Of a DNA stretch of 64,000 nt, positions 22,001 through 34,359 are shown one piece after another. A program made the translations under genes and the position numbers. Within the stretch, counting starts at the first letter, position 1. Each line of letters begins with the position of its first letter. The notes beneath the pieces are model-generated. The model did not search any database, was not told the DNA's origin, and saw nothing but the letters and a program-made list of their open reading frames with translations. The DNA is from Magnolia sinica. Its lineage: Eukaryota; Streptophyta; Magnoliopsida; Magnoliales; Magnoliaceae. Location of the stretch: contig NC_080573.1 of NCBI RefSeq assembly GCF_029962835.1, forward strand, positions 30,559,001 through 30,623,000, written 5' to 3'.

Positions 22001-23660
22001 CAAGATAACGGCTCTCCTCGGGGCTCTGCAATGAACTGAAACTGCGGCAAGCCTGGTATGCAGAACGTGACTGTCCTCGCAGAACAGTCTAAAATAGCGT
22101 GGTACTCGGCAAGTCAATCCATGCCCAAGATAACGTTGAAATCTGTCATCGACAGCATAAATAAGTCAGCGGGCAAAAAGATATCACTGACTAGAATAGG
22201 ATAAGATGAACAGAAACGGTCCGATATTGTGGTCCTCCCCAAGAGCGTCGATACGGTCAACCCCTCACTAGCAGACTCTGTCGACAATCCAGTCGATCGG
22301 TAGAAATCCTCGGACATGAATGAGTGAGAAGCACCAGAATCAAATAATACTCGGGTAATGCATGAAGAGACAGGAAGTATACCCTCGACGACTCCTCCGG
22401 ATGACTGCGGGTCCTGCTGAGCCACGTAAAACCTGGCCTGAGCTGGCTGAGGAGGTGCCTGTCCCCTCTGAGGTCCTTGATGGTGCTGCTGTTGATGTCG
22501 CTGAGGCGCTCGAAACTGCTGCCTCTGCTGCTGGGGTCTCGGAGGCTACTGCTGTGCTGAGGGGTCCTCGGTGGTGGAATCTGCTGTCGCTGCTACCGCG
22601 GTACTCTCGGCTGCTGCTGTGGAGGCTGCTGTGGTGCTCTCGGCTGCTGTTGCCGAGGTCGAGGACACTCCCACCTACGGTGTCCTATCCCACCGCATCC
22701 ATAGTAAGTGTCAGAAAGCTGTCTCTGTGGTGGTGCCGCTGGGGGTGCCGACGGTGCTACTAGTGCTCTGGCGGGTGGGTGACTCCTATACCTCTGTGGT
22801 CGTCGCTGCTACTGGGAGCCACTGGAGGGGGTCTGCCTCTTCTGACCCCTCCTCTGATCTCTATCAGCCTGCGTGCCGGCTCACTCTGTCTCATAAATTT
22901 GAGCCCTCCGCACTACTGCCCGGAAAGTCAAAAGCTCGTGCCCAATCACGTGGCCTCAAAGACCGTAACGTAAGCTGTTCTCGAAACGGCGGACCTTCCA
23001 CCCCTCATCATCAACCATATATGGTGCAAACCTCGATAGCACCACGAAACGGGCCGCGTACTATGCCACGGTCATGTCCCCCTGCACCAGAGTCTCGAGC
23101 TCTAGTGTCCTCTAGCGTCGAATGTGGTCGGGGAAGTACTGCTCCTCGAATAGGTCGATAAAGTCCTCTCAAGTTCATACAAAATCAACGCCCGCTGCTC
23201 GGGAGACTGACGTCCACCAGTGCTCAGCCTCACCATGGAGGAGAAATACGGCTAATTGGACTCGCCGCTCAGTCGTGCATCCCATCGTCTCAAATATCTT
23301 TTCCATATCGGAGCGCCACCTCTCAGCTACAGTCGAATTTGTCTCGCCCTGGAAACGCGGAGGATCAAGCTGTCTAAACTCTTGAAGAAGGGCACTCGCG
23401 CGTTCCTGCTTGGCCTGGGCTGGAGAAACAACTGAGCGCCTGCCCTGCCACTGAAGCGCGGCAGTCACAGCTTGCAACATCTGCTGTAGCTGCGAGGCAC
23501 TCACAGGCACGGTCGGGTTCGCACCGGCCTCGGGTGGAGGAACAACATCCTTAGGCAAGGGAGCAGGGATCTCTGGCGGTGGAACGGGAGGCATAAGTGG
23601 TAAAGCTGGAGCATCAGGTGCTGAAGCGGGGTGCGTTCGGGTCACTTTCCTGGGCGGCAT
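19054..23660 (-). pseudogene. gag-pol: Chromovirus B gag-pol polyprotein, multiply mutated
   Basis: All domains occur in order on the minus strand. Gag (MPPRKVTRTH at 23660, capsid to about 23175) is followed by a broken capsid end and zinc knuckle (about 22640-22700). Protease follows (LFDSGASHSF near 22360-22400). Reverse transcriptase and RNase H are open at 20608-22050. Integrase (about 19380-20500) has a zinc-binding end (AECDTCQRVK) and D-D-E core pieces (STDFIMGL, SDRDPRF, QTESVN). The C-terminal domain has IHNIFHVSMLRK and a chromodomain-like end (VIPLVKVQWGHHS, YPHHFDD) before a TGA at 19054. Domain order and C-terminus fit a Tekay/Del-type chromovirus; the lineage is inferred. The polymerase box reads FIDN instead of FIDD. 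From protease to integrase the frame is kept and broken by isolated stops, which look like CAG-to-TAG, TGG-to-TGA and CGA-to-TGA changes. Confidence 0.88.
20608..22050 (-). pseudogene. pol: Chromovirus B reverse transcriptase-RNase H segment
   Basis: This is the longest uninterrupted part of element B, about 480 codons. RT runs from the [10 protein letters not shown] region through [21 protein letters not shown] and FIDNILIY to FLGHVV and [10 protein letters not shown]. RNase H follows ([29 protein letters not shown]). The second aspartate of the RT catalytic pair is Asn, and the RNase H position usually read as TDHKSL is SIHKSL, so both activities are predicted lost. Upstream the same frame reaches the protease through one TGA where the related copy has TGG (GMDWLAEY), so 22050 is not a true start. 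Downstream a TGA after ADALSHQP precedes the integrase. Confidence 0.85.
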
Positions 23661-23803
23661 GTCTTATAGGAAAGAACAATGACGTCAATCAACCTTGAGA
23701 ATCGCACATTAGGGAACTCAAATGGTAGGTTTCACACTCGAAACTTAATCGCCCTAAACTCATAGCAAACATGTGATGTTGTTCTTGGTTATTCCCAAGT
23801 TAT

Positions 23804-23815
23804 GCTCTGATACCA
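23804..23815 (-). other. Primer-binding site of element B
   Basis: TGGTATCAGAGC on the minus strand, five bases inside LTR3 (starts 23821). It has the same spacing as the site of element A. Confidence 0.9.
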
Positions 23816-23820
23816 ACTTC

Positions 23821-25781
23821 TGTCACGCCTCAAACTCAGAAACCGGGCTCTCAAAATTTTTGATCGCCGAATCTGGCGCCGACAGCCTCCATAGTACCCT
23901 ATTCTCGGCTCCTGGCACCTATACACCAGGTTCCGATCCTGGGATGCTACAAGGAGGATTTCAAATCATCAGTTCAATTATAATGAGCATAACAAAAGCA
24001 TAACCCACAAACAATAACCACAAGAACACCATCACAAAATCCACTATGATAAAAAACTTTAAGTACAATGCGTCTGAAGGGAAATACAAGATAATGCGAG
24101 TAACAAAACTCCAAAGGCTCGACCGCACACTCCTGTTGCTGCTACGCTACGGCTGCGACCTGGCGTCACCTGCAAGCATCAATCGTGCATAAGCTTATAG
24201 AAAGCTTAGTGGGTGGTGTAAGTGTGTGCGTCATGTGAGCGTGCTCAAGATGTAAGGTCGGAGAAATGCGGGATCATGCTGATGAACACATGTATGCAAT
24301 TAGCCATACCAAGGCCATGCGGTGCAAAACATGAATGCGATCGGCCACATCAAGGCCATGCGATGTAGAATGCAAGTCAAGCATGTCAATTCTCATCCAT
24401 ATATCAATGCAGCTCCTCACTAGAACATCAAATCAGTGCGGTTCTCAGTATGGATAATCACCGAGGTCAAGTACACTCTATGCCAGCTTGCCGCCCCTAT
24501 CTGGACGCACAACTGGGAGGGTGGAAGAGACCTCACTATCCGCCTCCAATATCGGGCCAGGCTCGTCGATAGCGGACCGATTCCTCAAGCTGGTCAAACT
24601 CAACCTAGAAATTGCCCCCTCACTCAGGCGGGTAAGGTCACACCCATTTTCAACCGACCACGACACAGTGAGAGATGCGGCCTACTGGTATACGGCCCTC
24701 GCACGCTCGTGTATCCACTCGGTCTCGACGTTGAAGTCATCCTCTGGTACCATCGGGTTTAGGGATTTTCACCTAGGGACATCTGTGGCACCCGCATGCT
24801 AAAACCAAATATTTTCGGTATCCAATCCTGCCATCCCCGATGTGTCTGTGGAGGATATGGCCCTGATGTCGCTAGGGCATACAGTAACTACAATTACACA
24901 AATGCAAGTGCATAAGTCACACTATCAGTCATGCAACAGTCCTGCGTGTACCATGCACTTATATGGGGCAACTCCGCTTATCAGGGAGCCCATAAACTGT
25001 TCACCTGAAGGCATATGCGATGATCGGTCACTCCTCACATCAGGTATACATATGATGCAAATGATCATGAATCATGGATCTATACTAAACATGTATAAAG
25101 AGATGGGCTCTGTGTATAACGGAGATGGGCCTAGACGGCTTACTTACCACAAGTATGGGCCTATCAGTGGGCCTTAGGGAGAGTTATAATGCAGACATTT
25201 AACCAACATTATCTATTCAATGTGGACGTCAAACCATCATTACTCCCAAGGTATAACCCACTATAAAATCAATAAATATACCATGGTGGAATCACACTAC
25301 AATGGGCCTTATGTACGTCCTATTGGGCCTTGACCCATGGGCCTCCAGTACATCAAATGGGCCTCATACATGGGTCTCGTATGTACATATCAAGGTGGAC
25401 CTCAACAAGGACCACCAATATATCAAGATGGGCCTCAACAATGGGCCTTAAATTATCTCCAAAATGGTTGGATAGTTGGATGAAATACATGCATCATGAT
25501 GGAGCTCACTCTAATGGAGGGTATGGTTTACAATACATACATAAGTGGGTCCCATGTGGGGCCTACCATAATGTTTATTTCCCATCCAACCCATTGATAA
25601 GGTCATTCAGACTGGGGGCTAGAGTAATGTTTATTTTTCCAAGCAACCTAGGGCCCAACATAATGTTTATTTTCCAACCAACTGTTCATAAGGTCACATG
25701 GTCCAGGATAGGGCCCACTATAATATTTATTTATCATCCAATCTATTCATAAGGTCATGTGGACCAGAGGAGGGCCCACTG
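23821..25781 (-). repeat. LTR3, left half
   Basis: Collinear with 15002-16970 of LTR2, starting tgtcacgcctcaaac. It carries the dyad at 24191-24207 and the gggcc-rich short repeats. It breaks off at gggcccactg, where the nested solo LTR begins. Confidence 0.9.
25777..25781. other. Target-site duplication (left), cactg
   Basis: cactg lies directly before TGTCACGCC at 25782 and again directly after ...GTGTTACA, at 31625-31629. Removing the insert restores gggcccactggactgggg, which matches gggcccactagactgggg in LTR2 (about 16967). Confidence 0.95.
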
Positions 25782-28700
25782 TGTCACGCCCCAAACCCGG
25801 GGACGGACAGCTTCTGTGATGCCCCGAATTCGGCACTCGACTTCCATACACCAAGTCCCGAGTTCGGCGCACCACAAGAAAGATTTTTGACTGATTTTTT
25901 ATTTTATTTATATACATAGTAATACCTGAGCATGAAGATCCATGATCAAACTACCAAGCAACACTATCCATCATAAGTCCCGATGGTTATAAGTATAATT
26001 CTTTACAAAAGATACGTAACGTCAACATTGCCAAATCGAAGAATAGATGCAATGCATCGAGAAAGCTAAGTCTTCCGAGCTACTCCAACCCTAAAAAAAT
26101 GGGAAATAGGAGGCTTAGGTAAAAAGCCTAGTGAGTACGCACATGTGTGCAGTGTGTCCTACATGCAGGCAAGATGAATATACTACAAGGAAATCATACC
26201 ACAGCCATAACCATATTACATGCATCCGTAATCACATCATCATCATCATATTGTCATGCCATAATTATACAATATCAGAAATACTGACAAGTTCATAAGT
26301 CATACAATATCAGAGTACGCAATATAAATCAGCATGTTAATGAGGAGTTATAAAGAGCCGAATATCAGATGTCGAGGATGCAATGCAATATGTGGTGTGA
26401 ATGAAATGACTATGCTGGAATGAAGTCGGGATGGTAGTACGTAGTATTGCAAACTATGAGGTCTATCACAAGGGACTTCTATCCAAAATAGTCCCATACC
26501 TAATTTGGATAGTAAGACTCAATGCGGTAAACTCTTGATCTCAGGTTAGTCGCGCACCCTAACCGAAATCTTGGCCATTACGAAGGTACACTCAACAAAT
26601 AGTTGCGCACCACCAGCCCAAGTGAATAGTGAATGAATGAATGAATGAGTATGCAACTCCTACTCAATAAGTCCACATATCAGTATAGTTCATTTCTGGG
26701 ATCATCACCAGGGTTTAGTACACTCCAAATGGCACTGTCTCTCTCCCAGCAGCACAGTCTAAGTGAGCGTAAGAAACCTCACTATCCACCTGGCCAATAG
26801 TCTGCCAATACCTATCTGGCACGTCGATAGCAGACCCATTTACGAGCTGGTCAAACTCAGCCTAGTAATGCCCCCTACCCTCGGGCGGGTAAGGCCACAC
26901 CCCCTCCCAACCGACCATGATACAATGGGAGACGCGGCATCATGGTATTCGGCACTCGGGCGCTCATGTATCCACTCGGTCTCGACGTTGGGGCGTCTCC
27001 TGGCCTCGGAGGTTTAGAGATTTTCACCCAGGGACATCTATGGCGCCTGTATGCTAGAACCAAATATTTTCGGTGTCCCATCTGGCCATCCACGATATGC
27101 CTGTGAAAGCTACGGCCCTGATGTCGCTAGGGCACACAATGCAAAATGCATGAGTCATACAATACAGTCATGCATCAATCCTGCGCATACCGTGCACTCA
27201 TGTGAGATAACCTCCGCCTATCAGGGAGTCTCATAATAATCTGTCCAACGACATATGCAATGGTCAACCACATCTCATAACAAACATGCAGATGATGCGT
27301 ATGGGCATGTATGATAATGCTGTGCTGTCACATACTCATAATCAGTATCAATAACCAGCCTCAACAATTAGCTTCGACAATGTGGACATTTAACCAACAT
27401 TGTCCTCAAGGAATGGCCCACATAAATATCAATACATACATCATGGTGAAATCACACCACATCGGTCCTTAGATACATCGCTTCGGGTCTCACACAAGGG
27501 CCGCACATTCATCGCATTGGGCCTCACTCATGGGTCGCATATACATCACATTGGGCCGTATCATATGTGCACTACACATCGCAATGGGCCTTAGCTCATG
27601 GGCCAAGAATACACCACATCAGGCTTCATGACCCATGGGCTTCAAATACTCAAGAGGTGAGCCTTACACATGGGCCTCAAATACATCACAATGAGCCACA
27701 ACCCATGGGCTTAAAATATATCTCAATGAACCATGCCCATGAGTCTCAAATACATCACGTTGGGCTTCGCCCATGGGCTTTGAATACATTGCAAGTGGCC
27801 TTAAATCTATTTCATAGGTAGACCACATACTTGGGCCTAATACACATCAATATGGGCCGCATCACATGGGCCGAAAACACATCACAATGAGCTTCATCAT
27901 ATGGACCGAAAATATATCTCAATGGGCCTTGCCCATAGGCCACGAATACATGGCTACACCAATTATGATAAGTCTTATACCACAACCAATTCACACGTCA
28001 CATAGTTAATGGCTCATATTTAGTGTCGCATGGTTAAAGGCCAAGAGCCACATTTCATCGTATCATTTACGGTTTAGAGATCACAGTGTATAGAATCCAG
28101 GACCTTTATAGCATTAGCTTGGGTAACATAACCCTACATCACATTCAGTTTAGTGTACAACTTAGTTATATGTGATTCAAGTGGCGGTATCTATATCGAT
28201 AAGCACAAACCTACACTATTGAATGACCATCAATGCCACTTGATTTCATACGGTTAGGTGGCCTTGTACATATTTCTCATTCATACAATTAAATGACTAC
28301 ATATACTACATATACTCCACCATTGCCTATGATTAGGTGGCTATATATACATCAAATACCTACATCATTAATGGTCCAAATAGGGATATCACACCCTCAC
28401 ACCATTAGAGTCTACATATTTGTTATAATTAAACATGTTTAAGGGTTTAAACACAAGTTACATGATCCTATTACTTAGGACCATACTCTAACCAAAGTGC
28501 CAAGTGATCAAGGGTTGTCCACAACTAGCCCATTAAAGGGATTATTCATCATTACTTCAAAAATTACAATACTAGTTCGTCATATGTTCAACACATGGAG
28601 ATTACCAACCCTTGTTGAAGAGGCCAAATGGTTGGCCCAAACAAGGCTACCACTGATGGGCCCACATAGCATTCACTTAAAATGGGCCTTAACATTCCTG

Positions 28701-31624
28701 CACCCACAAATAAATGGAATTTACAATGAGTTCTATATGGTTGAGCTATGGGGCTTTCCCATGAGGTTAAGTCATATGTGACTCACTTAAGACTTAGGTC
28801 TACTTTGATTTTAGTACAAATTCTAAAATGATATGAGGAAGTGGATGGTCCGCATGGATTAAATAGATACCCCATGGTGGCCTTAGGTTGGATTCAATAG
28901 TTAGGTCCTTATTCTCGCAACCTTGTATTATATGGTCCAATTCAGGTTGGATTGACTAATCTTTGGGACAATGCTTTAAAGGGGATCCGGTACATGGGCT
29001 AGATGGGTTGAATATGTAATACATCATCAGGATGACCCATAATAATTTTTTTAGTGATGAGAATTCAATTTATATTATTTCATAATGTATAGCTGTCTAA
29101 TCATTGGATGGGCCTGCTTCATGGTAACATACCGTCAAAAGGGTTAATAAAATAGATAAACGGTGAGGATCTTAAATATATATCGTGTCATAGCCATGGT
29201 AGATTAAGTGGCATAACACCTGCATCAAAGTGGGCCATACCACACACAAGTTGAGAGGTTTACCCTCCATTAAATATTCATAATCGGGTCTATAGAGATG
29301 TGGTTCATAAATTCGGCCCATCCATTATGTGTGTCCCACTTGGTTGAGGGGTCAGACCAAGTTTTAGATACATCCATATTTTAGGTGGACCTAACAAGTG
29401 ATTTTACATGCTCGAGCTTCGAGTTGTACGAATGGTTCAAGGAGATCAAAGTTACATGGGTCCTAAAGTGATGTATTTATTATACCTACACCTTTCATTT
29501 ACTTTTAGAGATCATTTTAGAAAATTATCTAAAAATGAATCATAACCAAAGATTATCTGTACCTCACCTCAATCAGTGAGGATAATGATTTCACCGTTAA
29601 ATCATTCATAGGGCCCTCCATAATGTTTATTTTCCATTCGATATGTTCATAAGGTCACTAAGACCTGAATTAAAGGGAAATACAAATTTCATATTGGTCC
29701 AAAACTTCTTACCCAAAAGGGTTCCAATGGTAGATATTCAATCCTTGCTGCTTTTGTAGTGTGGCCCACTTGATAGTTAGATCTATCTTATTTTTCTTCT
29801 CAAACCTTAAGACAAGCTCACCAAATGGATGGATGGTTTAGATATAACATATACCACATGATCAGACCCATGAAAATTGCTGATTTATTTAGCTTCATGA
29901 ATTTATTTTTATTTTCATTTTTTTGATGGTGTGGGCCACATGAGTTCCGTGTACGGCTGAATTTTGAGGGTGACCCATTTTTAAAGGGGACCCATCAAAT
30001 GCACGGTGCTGATGTTCGACATACATCAAGGTAGGGCCTGTGGTGGGGCCCATTTTCTTCCAGCGTGAACAGCAGACGCTGCTTGCTGTAGCGTCAGATG
30101 CTGACAGCAACAGCATTAGGCTGTTTTGCATTTTTTTTGTTTTTCATATTTGGGGCCCACAACAGGACGATCCAGTCCATCTGTTATATGTGTCCCACAT
30201 GGTGGAGGGGCCAGTCCAAGTTTCAGATGTATAAAAATTTCAAGTGGGCCCCAACAAGTACTTTTATATGTTTTAACATATCTTCACATGATTTTTAATG
30301 GTGTGGCCTACTAGAGAACTGGATTGGCTTCATTTTTCGTTTCAACGCCTAAAATGATTTGAAAAATTGAATGGACGACGTGGATTTAATACATCAATCA
30401 TGTTGGGGGCTGTTGTGGGCCCACAGCCCCCCTTCCTTTGTAAAAGCAGCCTACATGTTGCTACTTGCTGCAGCTCTTCCCGGGCGCTGTCAGCGTCCAT
30501 CCTCCACCCACCCACACACACACACACACACATATATTTCATTTTTTTTATTTATCTATCTATTTATTTAGTTATTTATTTTTATTTCTTTTTTTTTTTG
30601 TGGTGCGTGAGAGTTGGCCCCATACATGGACAGTTTGGATGGCATACAAGCATGTTGGTGGGGCCCACTATCATTGGGTCCCACATAAAGTCTATAATAA
30701 ATTATTTTTATTATTAATCTTTTTATATGTTATATATATTTTTCCATGAATCCACACCATTAACACATCATTATTATCATATCATCACCATTTTTTTTTA
30801 TCATCTTTCTATATGTACTCTCCTCTATATCCACACCATTGATCACATCAGCATCCTCAAATTGTCATCACTAACAATTATACAAATAATAAAAAAGAAA
30901 ACAAATTAAGAGTGGAGTGGGTGTACTCACCTTGATGAATTAGATGGATGGTTGAGATGGAATTGATGGTTGAGATGGATGGAAGGGATGTGATTGATGG
31001 CCCACCAAGATCAATCCTCTCTCTTTCTCTCTCTAATTGTAGAAAAATGGTGAAAGGCTAAGGGGTGGAGGTGTATTTATAGAGAAATGGATAAACTTTT
31101 GGTTAAGTTAGGCTAATGTGATTAATATTAACTTAGGCTATAATTCTGATAATTAATTCATGATTTGTAATTAATGGTGGATTAAAGAAGCATGGGATGG
31201 CATGGTTTGATGATGTCATACATGAGGTGTGGGATGGAAAGATGTTGACTTTGGGGACCACATGAGAGATGGGAGGTATGGGTGTGTGACATCACACACA
31301 TGGGTAGAGATTCTCTCACCCATGTGTGGCATGTACATGTGTACATGACATGTGTTGTGCACATGTGTGGAATGAAATACATGATGCCATGCGCACATGA
31401 TACACTTATTATTCTTCACGGTATATCTCACTAACGGAGTATCATACCGATGCACGGGTGGTACCTCTACGATCGCAGCGATGGGGCGGTCGATATGAGA
31501 TAAGTTTCGAGGTCTTGGGGTTCCAGTCAGTTGGGTGTGTACTATGAATGATTAATCCATGTCTAGCTAAGGGCTTCAATCATCATAAGCATGAAAAATA
31601 GTACTGAATGGACCAGGTGTTACA
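25782..31624 (-). mobile_element. 5.8-kb solo LTR nested in LTR3
   Basis: The element starts TGTCACGCC, ends GTGTTACA, and is bordered by a perfect 5-bp duplication. I find no gag, pol, primer site, polypurine tract or internal direct LTR pair in its 5,843 bp, so it is best read as a solo LTR (or a non-autonomous derivative) rather than a full element. Its first 1.6 kb is the inverse of 7121-8752. The remainder has gggcc-type short repeats (about 27450-27960), blocks of the dispersed 'gtgggcccacc' type (28600-30420), a (CA)n tract (30515-30532) and A/T-rich DNA. Open frames in it (such as 30367-30717) show no domain. Confidence 0.8.
27450..27960. repeat. Degenerate gggcc-rich short tandem repeats
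   Basis: Phrases such as 'catgggcctcaaatacatc' and 'acatcacaatgggcc' recur roughly every 20-45 bp with much variation. The same repeat type is in LTR2, LTR3 and the solo LTR at 40697-46485, so it is an LTR module shared by these families. Confidence 0.7.
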
Positions 31625-31629
31625 CACTG

Positions 31630-32753
31630 GACTGGGGCCCACAATGATATTTATTTGCCATGCAAACTGTTCACGTGGACCATGGGCCACGGTAATGTTT
31701 ACTGCCATCCAATCTATTTATGAGATCACGTGGACTAGGGCCCACAGTGATGTGGTTCACACATCTAGTCCACCCATTGTGCATGTCCCACCTGGTTGAG
31801 GGTCCAGACCAAGTTTCAGTCACATCCAAATTTCAGGTAGGCCCCACCAACTAATTTTATATGTTTAGGCATGTCTTCACATGATTTTAAATGGTGTGGC
31901 CCACCGGAGTTCCGTATACAGCTGATTTTTGGGGTGGTCACCTGGACCGAGGGGACCCATCAAATGCATGGTGTTGATGTTCGAAATGCATCACGATGGG
32001 GGCCCACAGCTGGAGCCGTGAGGCCCAGCAGGTCATCCGTCAGTAGCTAGTGCAGGCGCTGCCTGCGCCTTCTGTCAGCGGCAGCAGTTGCTACTACTGC
32101 TTATATATATATATATATATTAAATCTATTTTTCCACAGATTTTCTTAGGTGGGGCCCATATCAACAAAATCCACTCCGTCCAGTTGCTCCTACGGCTCA
32201 AGACAAGCCCAACGGGTCAAATATCCGAGGTATTTTCGTGTATAGGGTCATCAAGTGAATTTTTAACGGTAAGGATCACCATTTTTCATGCTACGGCCCA
32301 CCAGATACTCGGATTAATTTCATACCTCGGCTCAACGCCTAAAATAATTTCGAGAATGGAATGGATGGCTTGGATTAAATATATACATCAAGGTGGGGCC
32401 TGCATGAGTGGCCCACCTCTTCTTTCTCTTTTCTTCTTTTTCTTTTGCAAGTACACACCCAAGTCAGTATACACACTCCATGTTAGCCTCGTCTGTCCAG
32501 CGTCACTGGATGCTGGACGGTATGGATAAACACGCATTGTGGTGGGTCCCACATGGACGTGGCCCACCAACTATATATATATACACATATATATTTATAT
32601 ATTAGTATAATATAAGTATAATATACCATATATATATATAATATATATATTCCCACCGGATGGTGGATTTTTGCCTAAAATGTGGTGGGCCTCACTATTG
32701 ATGAATGGAGTGGATTTAACATGATTTGATAGGGTCCACTTCATTCTAAGGAG

Positions 32754-32803
<50 letters not shown>

Positions 32804-33594
32804 CGGTGATAGAGAGGAGGGACCCTGCTACTATGGGCCCTCCATTGATACAACACATACATCATGTGGGTCCCACAACAAGTGGCCCTTAAAATTGAAA
32901 GCAACGGTAGATCACCCATCTTATTTTCATTCTTCTTGGTCCCTTAGACTCCAATGCTCCTTAGCTTGCCTTTTGATGGAGGTTGATGGACTTTTGATGG
33001 TGTGGATGAAAGATGAGAGGGTATAGATGGAAGATGAGAAGGTGGACCACACTTGTGGTTTGGGAGAGAGGGGTTGGACGTGTGAAATTTTTGTTGCTTG
33101 GGAGATTTGAGAAATGAGAGAGAGGGTGAGATGATGGGAGTGATATGGATGGGTGAGGTGGTGGTTGTAATTAATGAGGTATGGGTTGGTTTGAAAAATG
33201 GGTAAAAGAGGGATGGTGAGGAAGAGAGAGGTTTGACTTATGGGAAAAGGAGGAGTGGGGTGGTTGTACTTGGATAAGGGATGCATTTATGGTTGATTGA
33301 TGGGACTTATTATAGAGATTCCCTCGAGATTCGCAATGCGCGGCATTTCTTTGGAATAAACGTAGATCGACATCTTCTAACCTGGGTATCGAGTCGATGC
33401 GTGAATCGCAGCATTGGAATCACGGCGACGGGGCAGTTGCCAAGATATAGGTTTCAGTTCGAGCTGACTTTAGCAAGCGGGACTCAGCTTAGGATCGCGC
33501 GCAATCGTCGGATACGGTGCGAAGGTTGTCGAAATTTGACCGGAAGGATCGCAGAAGCTAATGGAACGCTACGGACTAGGACACGGGTCTTACA
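31630..33594 (-). repeat. LTR3, right half
   Basis: It continues the LTR after the nested insert and is collinear with about 16970-18921 of LTR2: 'gcctgcgccttctgtcagcgg' region, TA-rich stretch, (GA)n at 32760-32801. It ends GGGTCTTACA at 33585-33594, which is the start (TGTAAGACCC) of the LTR on the coding strand. Confidence 0.9.
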
Positions 33595-33791
33595 TTTGTG
33601 ATTTGGGTAAACTTGTGGTTATGCTTAGTACGAGTTAAATGTACATTAAAAAATTCTCCTTGTAGGATCCCAGGATCAGAATCTAGCATATGGGCGCTGG
33701 GAGCCGAGAATGGGGTACTATGGAGGCTGTTGGTACCGGATTCGGCGATCAAAAATCTTGTGAGCCTAGTTTCCGAGTTTGGGGCGTGACA
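33595..33791 (+). mobile_element. Target LTR, right half
   Basis: It resumes the plus-oriented LTR interrupted at 11536, beginning with the second tttgt. It matches 10683-10883 and the inverse of 40697-40880 ('ctccttgtaggatcc', 'gccgagaatggggtacta'), and ends GGGGCGTGACA at 33791. This LTR is the insertion target of the chromovirus complex. Confidence 0.8.
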
Positions 33792-34083
33792 AGTCCTATC
33801 TCACTGAGGCGGGAGCTCGGGCAGTCGACACGGAGGCCAAGCTGATGAAGTCGAGGCCATGATTTCTGGGAGGGAGGCAGCCGCAGTAGAGGATTTTAAG
33901 GCATCTGAGGATCATACGGTTGAGCTAGATGATATATTCAATGTTGGATTCTAGAGATACTGTGAAGATGTCCAGCGACAATGGCCTAATCTCGACTTAA
34001 GGTGCCTCGATGATGATGCCCCTGAAGCCTCTGATGTTGCTGCCTCGAGGTCGAGGAAATTCCATAGAGCCGCACTTTTGTAG
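33792..34083 (+). pseudogene. Retroelement-associated ORF fragment, antisense to integrase
   Basis: Plus-strand frames read SYLTEAGARAVDTEAKL, then after a frame change EAAAVEDFKASEDHT and, past one TAG, VQRQWPNLDLRCL, with a TAG at 34081-34083. The pattern 'A-V-x-D-F-K-x-S-E ... P-D/N-L-D-L' is one I associate with C-terminal ends of plant retroelement-encoded coiled-coil proteins. It lies just 3' of, and opposite to, the decayed gypsy integrase to its right. That is where some Tat-lineage gypsy elements carry an extra antisense ORF. The protein function is unknown; the lineage is an inference. Confidence 0.45.
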
Positions 34084-34359
34084 ATGTATATTCTTTTTTT
34101 GAACAGCTATGTAATCCTCTCCATTATGAGTGAGAAGAATTTTTTTTGTCTAGCTTTGCATTTGTATGTGTCGATGGTCGTGCATGATTATTTAGTAAAT
34201 AAGAGAGTCGAGAATGTGGACTTTAGTCTTGAAGTTAGTAGAGAAAAATTTATTCCTTCATAAAGGGAATTTTCACATGTCGCGGTCACTCGATGATCGA
34301 CAGCTTACTCCTAAGGTGAGCAGTCTATGCACTGTAGATTCTCCTAGTTTTGCCCTCAT

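Larger units (their letters stand above)
11537..33594 (-). mobile_element. LTR-sharing tandem chromovirus complex
   Basis: The order on the plus map is LTR1 (11537-12300, truncated), internal A (12301-15001, deleted), LTR2 (15002-18921), internal B (18922-23820), LTR3 (23821-25781 plus 31630-33594). All parts are in minus orientation. LTR2 is 3,920 bp, and LTR3 without its nested insertion is about 3,926 bp. LTR2 serves at once as the 5' LTR of A and the 3' LTR of B. The outermost ends carry the same duplication, tttgt, so the whole array occupies one integration site. Such arrays are usually explained by unequal recombination between LTRs of one family. Confidence 0.85.

Noticed and set aside
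30367-30749. Overlapping frames in three registers
   Set aside because: They cross (CA)n and T-rich tracts in a solo LTR; composition is low-complexity.
25782-31624. A full-length LTR retrotransposon or LARD
   Set aside because: No internal direct repeat pair, primer site or polypurine tract was found. A solo LTR explains ends and duplication more simply, though a non-autonomous form is not excluded.
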